The notes beneath the pieces are model-generated. The model was not told the origin of the DNA and made no database searches. It saw only the letters and a program-made list of their open reading frames with translations. From NCBI RefSeq assembly GCF_026262505.1, contig NC_067205.1:18163645-18227644 (forward strand): DNA of 64,000 nucleotides, read 5' to 3'. Source of the stretch: Trichomonas vaginalis G3. Lineage: Eukaryota; Parabasalia; Trichomonadida; Trichomonadidae. Position 1 is the stretch's first letter. Each line of letters starts with the position of its first letter. A program made the position numbers and the translations under genes. Positions 22,288 to 33,028 of this stretch are shown piece by piece.

Positions 22288-23822
22288 GATAAACCTAAAC
22301 TTGACAAAATTTTGAATTCATTTGAGCTCTTCAAAATAAAAATTTCCCTTTCAATTCATACTTTTTAGAATATAATGATGGTCAGACATGGTTCGTTGTA
22401 ATTATTAAAAAATTTTTAAAATTTACCGTTTTTTTATTTGTAAAAACCGTAATCGTTTTTTAAACTATAGATCTAAATGAAAGATAGTATTTTACCAGAT
22501 TTTTCATTAAAGTTCGTTATCTTTTGAATGATGTAACAATGAAAAGTCCCTATCATGCTAGCCCGGCTATTTTAGAAAGAAAGAATATGATCTCCATGAT
22601 AAAATGTATTTCATTATAGTTAATCTCATGTCCAACATCTGATTTGTTTAGGTACCTTCTATCAATGAATTCAAACTCTCAAGACAATGAAGTTTAGAAG
22701 ATAATACTGAAATATCTCGGATTAAAATGAATTCCTACGTGTCATTATGAAAAATTTTTGATGAAAATATTTAACTGATTTATTATTTCTTTGATGAAAT
22801 CAATATATCACTTCGTAAAATGCCTCTCCGAGCAAGTACAGTTGGTTTTTACTAGCATGTCCTATAACACCAAAGAACAAATATCTTCTCATCTCAAATA
22901 ACTGTTCTTGATCTATACTATATATTTTATTATTGTATTATTAAATGTAATGAGATTGGCTCATATGAAATATGTATATCAGAGATTATTCCTAAAAAGA
23001 TTCCGGATTTTAGCAATCTTAGATGCTATTAAGCAATATCAGTTCATTAGTTTGCTTTACACTATAACTAGATGTTCTCATCTATTAATTAAATGAAATC
23101 CAACTGTTTGATAAAACAATAAATGAAATATCATTAAAATGTTGTTCAATCAAATTTCAGAGTATAGTTATTCAAACAATGGGTAGTAATTGGAATCCTT
23201 AGATAATTTTTGTCAATTGGTAATTGCGATATATGAAAACATTGTAATTTAATGTTAGAAATAATTACAAGGAGATTGTAGTAATTAATATTATTATAGG
23301 ACGATATTCTAATAAAAAATTTATTCGAATTGTTCGACTTTGAAATAAAAAAAATTGATAGGAAATCAAAGTTATTTCAAAATAAAAACATTAGTATATT
23401 TTAATGTATTTCAAATATATGTGAATATTTGCTCAACGATTTTTGAAATTTTCATTGAAAACTTAGTTGTAAAGTACACAAATCTGACCTAACGATGTTT
23501 GATTTTATCAATCGTTAAATTTTAGAAATTTTTGATTAATTGTTATATATTTGATGGCATTTAGAACTTCAAAAACGTTCGGCATATGAACCAAATCAAG
23601 TTTGAAAGGAAACGATGGTCAAAATTGAATGAATAAATAGCCAAAAAAATTGAAGCACAACAAATAATTTAAACCTACTCATTCTTATTACCTAAATGAA
23701 CTCGAAATTTTTTGCTAATTCAGAAATTGATGCCTGATGTCCAAATTTGAATGCATTACCTCAAATTGAAAGTACTCTCAAATCAAGATTGAGAACTCAA
23801 AAAGCTACAATCATTTTTCTAG
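22288..23822. other. gene-poor AT-rich intergenic stretch
   Basis: No convincing gene. Short ORFs here have no recognisable composition or start motif. Confidence 0.5.
23811..23819 (+). promoter_or_regulatory. initiator (Inr)-like TCATTTTTC
   Basis: TCATTTTTC lies 10 bases from its A to the ATG at 23823 and is identical to the motif before the rhodanese gene at 33017. Confidence 0.6.
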
Positions 23823-24218
23823 ATGTTCACAAAGAACTCCTACGAGCCACTCATGCCATGCAACAACATGAATATGTTCAAGATCACAGTTACATCTCTC
23901 CCAACAAATAACTTCGATGGAAAGTGCTTCATTTACGTCGGTCCAGCCAAGAATAAAAGATCTCACGTCTTCGAGTTCGAATCCGGCAAGAGATCACAAT
24001 CCAACCAATTCGAATTCTCTTATACTGATCCAAAGAGATCATCAATCTGCCTTACAATGGTCAATAGGAAATCTTTCTGGTCCGATGACAGAAAGCTTGG
24101 TGAAACAGAACTTCTCATTTCCGACTTCTCTACAGCAAAGCCAGAAGTTAAGGAAATTCAGCTCTCAAATAATGGTCCTAAGGTTCTCATCCGCACACAA
24201 AGAGTTGAAATGTATTAA
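23823..24218 (+). CDS. small single-domain protein, probable C2-like fold
   Basis: 131 residues from an ATG closely preceded by a strong Inr. The composition is beta-rich: F-K-I-T-V-T-S-L-P, K-C-F-I-Y-V-G-P, H-V-F-E-F-E-S, Q-F-E-F-S-Y-T-D-P, S-I-C-L-T-M-V, L-G-E-T-E-L-L-I-S-D-F, K-V-L-I-R-T-Q. The order of strands and the L-G-E-T-E-L-L-I motif near the end resemble a stand-alone C2 domain (compare the common I-G-x-x-x-I-x-L in C2 domains). The Asp residues that would bind calcium are mostly absent, so lipid or protein binding without calcium is more likely. Codons are richer in C at the third position than in neighbours, as expected of a well-expressed gene. Confidence 0.7.
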   Translation: MFTKNSYEPLMPCNNMNMFKITVTSLPTNNFDGKCFIYVGPAKNKRSHVFEFESGKRSQSNQFEFSYTDPKRSSICLTMVNRKSFWSDDRKLGETELLISDFSTAKPEVKEIQLSNNGPKVLIRTQRVEMY

Positions 24219-24468
24219 AATTGTTTATGTTTATAGAGATTAAAGAATTGATAATCTATTGTTAATTACAATATCATATTTTGGCTGACTTTCATTAAGT
24301 GATCAATATAAATAATTATTCCCAAATATAGAAGGATGTAACTTTTTTGGTGATAATTTCTCAAATTTCAGATCGTTTATATAAGAAAATTAGAAGAATG
24401 AATTTCATCTATTCTTTGAGAAAGGGGAATAATAAATATATATGTATAAGAAATTGAATAGATGTAAA

Positions 24469-24541
24469 GCCTGCGTAGCATAGTGGTTATTGCGTGCGCC
24501 TTGTAAGCGCAAGGTCGCCGGTTCAACTCCGGTCGTAGGCA
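24469..24541 (+). tRNA. tRNA-Thr (anticodon TGT)
   Basis: A 73-nt cloverleaf. The acceptor GCCTGCG pairs with CGTAGGC (one G-T), the anticodon stem TGCGC/GCGCA encloses loop CTTGTAA (anticodon TGT), and the T arm GCCGG-TTCAACT-CCGGT is complete. A box (TAGCATAGTGG) and B box (GGTTCAACTCC) are present. The discriminator is A, and a T run for pol III termination follows at about 24546. Confidence 0.95.
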
Positions 24542-24550
24542 AAAATTTTT

Positions 24551-25458
24551 AATTAAAATTTTTGAATATATTCCCATTAAAGGTGCATTGTAATAGGCTT
24601 GGCACTCGCACTTTTTTCTTTGGTTTCGAGATATTTTTCGATAATTTTTATGATAATAGAATTATCGCATTTTTTTTCGATAGATTATGATAAACTATAG
24701 TGAAAACAGCAAGGGATAAACACTAATCTTGTGCTATTCTTCCTAGATACGCATGTATTTCCATTCCTTATGACTATATTGCATGTGATCAATGTTTTGT
24801 TATGTTAACTAACAACAGTTTGTAAATAATTTGTACTGCATTAGTATGTATGTTGATAACATAAGGAAAAATAGCAAAGTACGATTATGCCAAAAAAGTT
24901 AGAACGCCAGAAACTATCAGACTGTAAAAAAAAGGCTATACATCAATTAATTTAAATTTGTGATTTGAATTATAATGTAGTCCTAAGTATTAATTAATTC
25001 GATGTGAAAAATACTGTAAATTTTATCATATGATCGAAAATTAATTATATCATGCAATTGATATATTCTTAATTTTTTAATTAAAACCAAGTAGGTTTGA
25101 TGAAAGCACGTTTGAAAATTAATTGAAAACTCTCTTCAAATGTATTGCTTTTATTATGTTTATTACCAATTGTTCACTCCACTGTTAATTAAAATACATT
25201 CAATGTTATTTAAAAAAAAAACAATTAACTTAAAAAGAAATTCATTCATTAAGTATTGCAGCTCATATGATATAAAATGTTTTCTATTCAATAATTTTCA
25301 ACGTGATTCCATAAACTGCATTGTAATGGATATTATGGTTTAATAGGACTTAAATAATTACATGAAAACATGCATATTATCATTTATATTTTATTTTTTG
25401 TTTCTTTCAAAATTTTGAACCTTTCCTCTCAAAATTTCGTTGATTTTTTCATAATTAA
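24551..25458. other. intergenic stretch
   Basis: No gene is seen; very AT-rich. A 67-codon ORF at 25140 has no supporting features. Confidence 0.5.
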
Positions 25459-25847
25459 TGTTACAAATTTTCATACTATTGTATTCTGATTAAGTTTTCT
25501 TCGATTACAACATTAACCTCAAGTCAGGTAACTGTGACGCTGACACAGGTTGTCTCTTTCACACTCAAAAAAATGCTGAATCTGCATTTACATTTTTGCA
25601 TATATTCGACTTACAAGATACAGATGTAGTTAAATACAGTCTATCAGATAACTGGGTTGTTGATATTAATGATCCTTCATGGCTTCAATCTACAGAACAA
25701 CAAAGGAAAACTATATTTTATTCATCAGGCCAAGTTTTTGTTCGCGTTATTCCTCAAACGGCGAGAAGTATATATGCTAGAGGTGGAGCCTCAAACCCCA
25801 CAATGTGTCCTGATGGAACTTATATATTGTCTACGATAGCATTTGAT
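25459..25847 (+). pseudogene. 5' part of a Ser-rich surface-protein gene, split by a mobile element
   Basis: This is the N-terminal part of a host gene whose 3' part is at 31276-32181. An ATG at 25459, 9 bases after an Inr-like TCATAATTA, begins a signal-peptide-like M-L-Q-I-F-I-L-L-Y-S. A frame change near 25485 separates it from the main frame (25491-25847), which reads D-Y-N-I-N-L-K-S-G-N-C-D-A-D-T-G-C... and ends A-F-D exactly at the 9-bp target duplication of the element. The main frame has two early Cys and the beta-rich look of an extracellular domain. The frame change could be decay after disruption or a sequencing error. Family unknown. Confidence 0.75.
25839..25847 (+). repeat. 9-bp target-site duplication, left copy (GCATTTGAT)
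   Basis: GCATTTGAT abuts the GGG terminus of the inserted element and is repeated exactly at 31267-31275. Confidence 0.93.
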
Positions 25848-25962
25848 GGGTCGTTATCGATTTTGTAATTTAATCGTTATCGTTATCGATTTTGTAATTT
25901 AATCGTTATCGTTATCGATTTTGTAATTTAATCGTTATCGTCTTTTTCTAAACGTGCATTTT
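25848..25962 (+). repeat. left terminal inverted repeat with three 29-bp subrepeats
   Basis: Three tandem subrepeats containing ATCGATTTTGTAATTTAATC, then the shared end TCTTTTTCTAAACGTGCATTTT. Confidence 0.9.
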
Positions 25963-26369
25963 GGAACTAAATCGCATATAACTTTAAAATGACTTAATAT
26001 TTAAAGGTTTATGTGGTAAATATCAACGAAATGTAATATTAATATGTGCACCATATATGAATTACAGACATTTGAGCAATTCGAAATTTCATCGCGTTAT
26101 ATATTCATTTAAATTCGATCAAATCAACATTGCAATTATAAAACCATTACACATCCAGTCAATATTTTTCAATTTCATGCGAATTATATCATTATTACAC
26201 ATTTTAAAATGGCGAAATATAGTCCAAAAAATAAACTTCGTTTTAAATTCAATTCTCACACATATTCGGATTAAATCATATGTGACTCATATGATCATAT
26301 ATCTCATTTGAGGTCTAAAAAATGATTTACCGAGAAAACTTGCATTCGAACTAAAATTTACTAAATTTA

Positions 26370-26690
26370 ATCAAATTGGTTTACAAACGTAAAGTTTATG
26401 CCAAATATTTACGTTTGTAAACTAATTGAGTAAATTTATAGCACTTTTTTTCTCGATGCAATAATTTGAACTACGAGTTTACCAAATTAGTTTACAAATG
26501 TAAAGTTTATGCCAAATATTTACGTTTGTAAACTAATTGAGTAAATTTATAGCACTTTTTTTCTCGATGCAATAATTTGAACTACGAGTTTACCAAATTA
26601 GTTTACAAATGTAAAGTTTATGCCAAATATTTACGTTTGTAAACTAATTGAGTAAATTTATAGCACTTTTTTCTCGATGCAATAATTTGA
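26370..26690. repeat. 111-bp tandem repeat, three units, each with a hairpin
   Basis: The marker GCACTTTTTT...CTCGATGC recurs at 26441, 26552 and 26663 (period 111). Each unit has an inverted pair GTTTACAAAYGTAAA / TTTACGTTTGTAAAC around a short loop (GTTTATGCCAAATA). Confidence 0.85.
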
Positions 26691-27978
26691 ACGACAAGTT
26701 AATGTAATTAGTGTTCTCATGTTTACAATTCAATATGTCTATGCATATGATATATGCAAATTCTATAAATAAAATATTATTAAATAAAATTCTTTTCAAT
26801 TCCTTAAAAATAGCGTTTCTTTTGAATAAAAAATGATTTTTAACTAATTTTAGGACTCTTTCTATTTCAAAAAAATACCCGAATTTAATTTTCTGATGCA
26901 AAATTTATGCTTTTTATCATGAAATTCTTTTTTTCAAAATTTTTTTGGATTTTTTTCCATTTTGAATATAGTTAATTTTACTTTATTTCACATTCTATTA
27001 AGAAATACTTAGGCCAATCTATGGCAGTCCCAACGGGAACCGCGGTAATTTACCGAGGTTTCCGCACACCGGTTCCTTTTTTAAGGAATTTTTAGATTAA
27101 AAAATATGCTTTGTAAATCATTTTTTGTAAATCGGCAAAAATTTGGAAATATTCTGACGACAATAAATCTGGGAATAGTATTTTAAATACGAGAACAACC
27201 TATTTAAAAGTGTTTCGCTCGATTTTGTATAATTTCAAATTTTCGCATATAGCTTTCCGTGAATTACCGTGATTTTACCGCCACATCAATAGTTTACGAC
27301 ACTTTTTCCGTAAATTGAGTAGTTTACTGCACTTTTTCCGTAAAATTGAGTTACGGGAATCCGTAAGATTACCGTACCTCACTTCTAGTTGAAAATAGCA
27401 TTAGTATATAATAAATAGATATATTATTCATATTTTTGATTTTGAATTACGGAAAAAGTGAGTTCAGAACTTCCAATTATTATTTGATTAATTATGTTAA
27501 AAATACTATAAGGAATTAAAATACATAATGTTGAAATTTGAATTACGGAAAAAGTGAGGGTGAAAGTGAAGTGAAAAAGTAAGATATTTTTTGTTGAAAT
27601 AATCATAGTTGTACAATTTTGAAACTATATGTAAAGCTATAAATTGAATAAATTCAAAAACAAAAATTGTTTATTCTTATTAATAAATTTATATTAATCA
27701 ATATTTGAACAACCCGTAATTAAAATTGAATTCCTCTTAAAATTTAATCCATACGTTAATTTTTAATTTGCTCGGCGAATGCCGAGCTTCCCTACTTCTC
27801 TTGTCATTCCTTCAAAAACTCTAATCTCATCGCACTTACAAACATCATGATTTGATGTATTGTCGAGAAATCTTAGACTTGTTTGTCATTTGATTATAGC
27901 ATTTGAAAGTCATCTCGAAAATCGATTAACAAGACAATTTCCCAAACATCTACATACAAGTAGATGATGGTAAACCCA

Positions 27979-28398
27979 TTAGAGTTGTTTTGCTATGATT
28001 CCTCCAATCTTATGATGAGAAAAATCATATCAAAACAGCTCTAATCGAACATTCTACACAGCTTAGCATCCAGCTAGTTCCAAGTAATGCGATTACAACA
28101 TCAACGGCCAAAGCCTTTCAGAGTCCTTTAATCATTTCTTCTCATCTCAATGTGAAGTGGCCCCAAACGAACTACAAGCTGACGTTACAACGCATTACAA
28201 CCCGGTTAATACGAGCATATACATTAGAGCTGCTTTGTTATGATCTCCCTCATCAATTGATGAGAGATCTCATTATGAAGCAGCTCCAATCGAACTAAAA
28301 ACCTACATACAAATGAGTGAAAACAAATTCATTAGAGTTGTTTTGCTTTGATTTCTCTCATCAGAAGATGAGAGATACCAGAACAAAACAACTCTAAT
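27979..28398. repeat. three long hairpins of module 1
   Basis: Inverted-repeat units lie at about 27979-28043, 28224-28289 and 28332-28398. Each starts TTAGAGYTGYTTTG, has a centre with CTCATC..GATGAG, and ends in the complementary arm and the sequence AATCRAAC. A further, different hairpin lies at about 28461-28515 (AGCAAAGTTGTT / AACAACTTTGC). Confidence 0.85.
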
Positions 28399-28734
28399 CA
28401 AACTTTCTACACAACTCAGCACAGTATCAATGCAAAGTAATGCGTCTGTATCGTTAACAAGCAAAGTTGTTTCGGGTCCTTCCATTTTGGAAGAATTCGG
28501 AACAACTTTGCGAATTGATAGTGTAAACCCATATACATGAAAGCGTGCATGCATAAAGACAGGTATTGTCAGCAATGACTACCTGCCCAGCTATGAGTGA
28601 TCAGAGAATTACCATCTCAGGCTTTTTGAGAACGTTTCAGCCAGGACCCTCGTATGTTGACTGTGAGAAAGGCATCCTTTATCTGAAATAGATGCTTTTC
28701 CAACAATCAAATTCGAAGATCTTCGACGTTGTTG

Positions 28735-28816
28735 TAAAAAGAGAAGGAGAAGGAAAGAAGAGGAAGGAGAGGAAGAAGGAAAGGAAAAGAAGAAGAAGAA
28801 AAAAGAAAAAAAGAAG
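28735..28816 (+). repeat. purine-only tract (AG-rich strand)
   Basis: About 80 bases almost free of C and T on the plus strand. A similar tract at about 30008-30085 holds the same place in module 2. Confidence 0.85.
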
Positions 28817-28851
28817 GACATATTAAATATAATGCGCACTTAATAGTGCCG

Positions 28852-28875
28852 AGGCGGCGGAGCCGCCGAGGCGCG
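28852..28875. repeat. GC-rich palindrome followed by a T run
   Basis: GCCGAGGCGGC-GGA-GCCGCCGAGGC, then GCGATTTTTTT. A degraded version ends module 2 at about 30117 (GCCGAGGCGGCGAAGCCACC). It resembles a strong stem with a terminator-like T run. Confidence 0.75.
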
Positions 28876-28928
28876 ATTTTTTTGACCCTATATTACCGCA
28901 CGGCAATGTTTTTCTCGATTTTGTACAG

Positions 28929-30180
28929 CCCTAGGCCAATCCCTGTGGGACCCAGTGGCAACTTTCCATGGAAACCACTCAGTGGGAACATTTTTTATTT
29001 TTGACGGAAAAAATTCTAAATATTTTTTTTCATTTTTTGATTTTTGAATTTTTTTTTGGAATTAGAGAATAAAATTTAAAGCGATAGATATGCTTGATTA
29101 TTCAAGATATTGATATTAAATCAGAAATCAATGGTAAATAAAGAGTTTTATAAAAACTTACCACGTCGTAAGATGAAGTGACCACAAATTGAGTTGTGGT
29201 ACATAAAAATTACCACAAAATTGAGAACTTTTCCCACAAATTGAGAATTTTTACCATAAAATGAACGATGGATATCCACGAAAGTTACCACAACTCACTT
29301 CTCGCGCAAAATATGTTTAATATTACATATTAAATACATTTATCAACATTAATTATTTTGAATTGTGGTAAAACGATATGTCACATATTTTTTTATAAAA
29401 ATTTGTAAAAATGTTTATTTTAATTTATATAATTAAATATTAAAATTTTAAATTTTGAAATAAAATAAATTAAATTCGTCCGTTATCTTTAATTCGCTTG
29501 GCGAATGCCGAGCTTACGTACTCATGTATTCCTTCTTGTTACAACTCAAACAAGAACATCACCTTTAACATATTATCAAGAAGCCCACTATAAACTTTTC
29601 ATTTGATGAGTTTTGAATCGCGAGCTTCTTGATAGTCAAACTACGCACCAGCACTACAACTTCTTTCACCCGAACTAATACAAATTTACACATTGGAGCT
29701 GCTTTGCTCTGAGAACTCTCATCGATTGATGACAGATCTCAGAGTAAAGCAGTTCCAATCGAACTACACACAAGCACTGCTTCTTACAGCAACCCAATCA
29801 ATACGCACATATACATTGGAGCTGCCTCACTCTGAGAACTCTCTTCATTTGATGAGAGATCTCAGAGTGAGGCAGCTCCAATCGAACTACATACAGACAT
29901 TACCGCTAACCATAACCCAATCAATGTACGTATTTACATTGAAGCTACTTTACTATTATTTCTCTCATCAATTGATGAGAGATTTCAAAGTAAAGCAGCT
30001 CCAAAAAGAAAGTGAGAAGAAAAGAAGGAAAAAGAGAAGGAAAAAAAGAAGGAGAGAGAAAGAGGTAAAGAGAAAAAGAAAAAAGGACATATTAAATATG
30101 ATATGCTGTTTTTAGTGCCGAGGCGGCGAAGCCACCGGAGCACGATTTTTTTGGTCTCTTCCTTCCACGTGGTAAGCCTT
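28929..30180. repeat. internal module 2 of the MULE-type element
   Basis: A second, diverged copy of module 1: AGGCCAATCC start, GGCGAATGCCGAGCTT at about 29503, three hairpin units, a purine tract, and a GC palindrome with a T run near 30140. Confidence 0.65.
29693..30003. repeat. three long hairpins of module 2, period 123 bp
   Basis: Hairpins lie at 29693-29758, 29816-29881 and about 29939-30003, exactly 123 bp apart. The arms change together between units: TTTGCTCTGAG/CTCAGAGTAAA in the first, CTCACTCTGAG/CTCAGAGTGAG in the second. Confidence 0.9.
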
Positions 30181-30332
30181 TTTAAAAGTTTGGACAGGCC
30201 TAGAAATACTATATATATGTAGATTGAATTCTTTTATTTTGGCACTTTTTATTTTTTTAATGTTTTTTTCTCCAACACACAGCCCCCAATTCAAATCAAG
30301 CATTTACCAACGTAAAATACCGGTATTCCAAT

Positions 30333-30775
30333 CAATAAGAGGACAGTTCTGTCAAGACCCTTCCTGATTTGAAGGAACTTGAAAGAACTGCTCTTTAACC
30401 GACTTCAAATAAGAAAATTTCACTCATATTATCATGTTAACATCGAAACTACTGCCATTTAGAGAGCAGTTCTTTCAAGATCTTCGAAGATTTGGAAGAT
30501 CTTGAAAGAACTACTCTTAAAATGGCAGTAATTACCGTAACTTTCTACTTGATAGTAACAATACCGAAGCTACAGCCATTTAGAGGGCAGTTCTTTCAAG
30601 ATCTTCCAAATCTTCGAAGATCTTGAAAGAGCTACTCTTAAAATGGCAGTAATTACCGTAACTTTCTACTTGATAGTAACAATACCGAAGCTACAGCCAT
30701 TTAGAGGGCAGTTCTTCCAAGATCTTCCAAATCTTCGAAGATCTTGAAAGAACTACTCTTAAAATGGCTGTATTG
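30333..30775. repeat. 121-bp tandem repeat with hairpins, four units
   Basis: Unit markers (GCCATTTAGAGRGCAGTTCT) start at 30454, 30575 and 30696, with a diverged first unit at about 30333. Each holds an inverted pair of the type AGTTCTTTCAAGATCTTC / GAAGATCTTGAAAGAACT. Confidence 0.9.
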
Positions 30776-31180
30776 CGAGAGGGTTTGATTTTTCGTTTAT
30801 TAAAATTGTATTCTATGATATAATTTAATTCAAGATTTGTATTTCTGTTATTTTTGTGATATCATTCAAGTATATATATCAGAATATGCACATAATGATA
30901 CCACATATACTTAAACTATACGTATTTAAATCTTAGCGATCAATATAATTTTTTTTTGTAATATCGAATAAAAGTTTGTTTTCGCATTTCCGTTTTATTT
31001 GACTACATGAAGATAAGAATTCTTGAGAACGATTTTAAATAAATTGCCAAATTGAAGAATTCGATATATGATGATATTCACTGATTTCTGCCAAACTTGT
31101 AGGAATGAATCCATTTAGAATAAAAACGATTTGTGCATTGGAAGCTCAGAACAAGTTATGTTCATTATCCCAATATGAAG

Positions 31181-31266
31181 AAAATGCACGTTTAGAAAAA
31201 GACGATAACGATTAAATTACAAAATCGATAACGATAACGATTAAATTACAAAATCGATAACGACCC
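31181..31266 (-). repeat. right terminal inverted repeat
   Basis: 86 bp, the reverse complement of the left end with two instead of three 29-bp subrepeats. Confidence 0.9.
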
Positions 31267-31275
31267 GCATTTGAT
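31267..31275 (+). repeat. 9-bp target-site duplication, right copy (GCATTTGAT)
   Basis: Exact repeat of 25839-25847 adjoining the CCC terminus of the element. Confidence 0.93.
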
Positions 31276-32181
31276 TTACAATCTTTTGTTTCTTCAAATA
31301 GTATTACATTTCCATCAACTTTTTGCTTAATATATCCATATAAGACAATGGAAGTGACAATTCAAAACACGCTTAATAAAGATACAGATTCTCTTAAATA
31401 TATGGTCGACAATAGCTACTTTGAATATATAACAGACACAATTACTGTAGAGGCATATGATAATGGTACTCGTAATAACCATACAGTATATCTTATTCTC
31501 AATATTGCTTCATCAACTCCAACAAGAACTTTACAATTTGCAGCAGAGTCTTATTCTCAAGATTTTGAAGGAGCGAAATTTGTTTTTGATAGCAAAAACA
31601 TGGCAGTTGATAATAACCCAACAGAACCAGATGTCCAGCCCATAGAAACAAGCACTCCAACGCCATCGCCTTCATCATCATCTTCATCGTCAAGTTCATC
31701 GTCATCATCGTCATCATCAACGTCTTCTCCATCATCAACTACATCATCTACTTCATCTTCCTCTTCGACATCTTCATCAAAATCTCCGGCCACATCTCGG
31801 CCAACAATTTCTACAGATAATCCAAGTACTCCTGTAGAAACACCATCGGCTACATGGGACGGAGAATGGGAAGATCCAGAAAATGTAATTATTAGAGGAG
31901 ATGATATTCCCGAGATTGCAGAGACGCATCCGCCAATACAGACCAAATATATAAAGACAAAAGTTCCAAAAGTTACGAAAGTCGTGAACATTTCGACAGG
32001 TACGATTCTTGCTATCGTTGTTGTAATTCTTTCTGTGATAAACATTGTTAGATCATCCAGAAAGTTGTATAGATTAGCAAGTAATAACGATTTTGAAGGT
32101 GAAGCCGACGATCTTTCATGGAGTTTCACTTATAGTACTGATGTTTCGACAGAATCCAATGATCCATTTATTGTATCATAA
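31276..32181 (+). pseudogene. 3' part of a Ser-rich single-pass surface protein (stalk, membrane span, short tail)
   Basis: It continues in exact frame from the left part at 25847 (A-F-D then L-Q-S-F-V-S-S-N...). It has an extracellular beta-rich region, then a low-complexity stalk of about 70 Ser/Thr/Pro residues, well suited to O-glycosylation. After an acidic segment comes a membrane span of about 19 residues (T-G-T-I-L-A-I-V-V-V-I-L-S-V-I-N-I-V) with basic R-S-S-R-K inside, and a tail of about 40 residues ending D-P-F-I-V-S. The M at 31348 could start a shorter protein, but the frame is open upstream to the element. Without the 5' part it lacks a signal peptide. The host gene is disrupted here; other genomic copies could be intact. 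Confidence 0.85.
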
Positions 32182-33028
32182 TTTTATATATTGTTATATT
32201 GTTTGTTTGAAATAATTTTATAAATATATTTTTATGTTTGTTTGTTGTTTGAAATAGGTATTGTTTTTATTGTTTTGATGGCTTTTTTGATTGGATTAGG
32301 AATAATGTTATGGCTGCGTAGACTTTAAAATGAAAAATTTTATTTCTAAACAAAAACTGATAATAGGCATTGTCCGTATATTAATTTGATCTTGGTTAAT
32401 ATTTGTATGAGCATATTCTTTATATTGGTCATCAACCCATTTGACCGTGTTTATTAGAACTGAAAAAGCATCATGGTATTTAAATTTTTTAACATTTTGA
32501 TTAAACATGCCTTTGCATTCTGAAGATTAGTGATAACTATCCCTAAATCAATTTTTTTAAGGCAATTGTTTGAAATTCTATGATTTTGACAGGACAATTA
32601 GCAGATTTGGCAGATTAAAGTTATTAGCATGAGTATCAGCATTTCATTTAATTTGGTCTTGGATAAAACATCAAATTGAGAGGTTGTGTCAGACCATCTA
32701 TACTATCAAAAAATAATTATTAGAGAATTTATTCATTATTTCTTGTATTTATTGATTGTTTATCATAAAAAATTTATGGCAATTATAAAAAATTTTCGAA
32801 TCGCTGTAATTAAATAGTGTATTAGAATGGCATAGATCAAATGATTATGTTTTGGTAAGCATTTTATTAATTGAATTAGGATAAAATGTCAAATGAATTT
32901 TATTATTGCATAAATATAATTTAAAAATCTTGTTTTCTAATTTGGCTGCCAAAAATTTTCGATAAAAACTATTCAATCATGATTTTGAAATATTCAATAC
33001 TTTTAGCCAAGTCATTTCATTTTTCAAG
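32182..33028. other. intergenic stretch
   Basis: No gene is seen; AT-rich. An Inr-like TCATTTTTC at 33017-33025 belongs to the next gene. Confidence 0.5.

Larger units (their letters stand above)
27010..28928. repeat. internal module 1 of the MULE-type element
   Basis: The module begins with AGGCCAATC and a GGGAACC-rich segment and contains GGCGAATGCCGAGCTT at about 27775. It then carries three hairpin units, a purine-only tract, and a GC palindrome near 28855 followed by a T run. The same order recurs in module 2 (28929-30180) with much divergence. Confidence 0.65.
25848..31266. mobile_element. Mutator-like (MULE-type) non-autonomous element, 5,419 bp
   Basis: The ends are inverted repeats of 115 bp (left, 25848-25962) and 86 bp (right, 31181-31266), both starting GGGTCGTTATCGATTTTG. 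The length difference is one extra 29-bp subrepeat on the left (TAATTTAATCGTTATCG plus TTATCGATTTTG). A perfect 9-bp target duplication flanks it. Long terminal inverted repeats with a 9-bp duplication are typical of the Mutator superfamily, which is known in trichomonads. No transposase-sized reading frame is present, so it is non-autonomous. The interior is two related modules (about 27010-28928 and 28929-30180) plus arrays of hairpin repeats. Both ends and the duplication are intact, so insertion may be recent. Confidence 0.9.

Noticed and set aside
28609-28839. 76-codon minus ORF with Phe/Ser runs
   Set aside because: Complement of the purine-only tract.
29693-30115. 140-codon ORF in the MULE-type element
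   Set aside because: It spans the hairpin repeats and purine tract; the apparent protein is repeat and Lys/Arg/Glu low complexity.
31499-32129. 190-codon minus-strand Asp-rich ORF
   Set aside because: Complement of the Ser-rich stalk; poly-Ser (TCA/TCG/TCT) reads as poly-Asp/Glu-like codons on the other strand.
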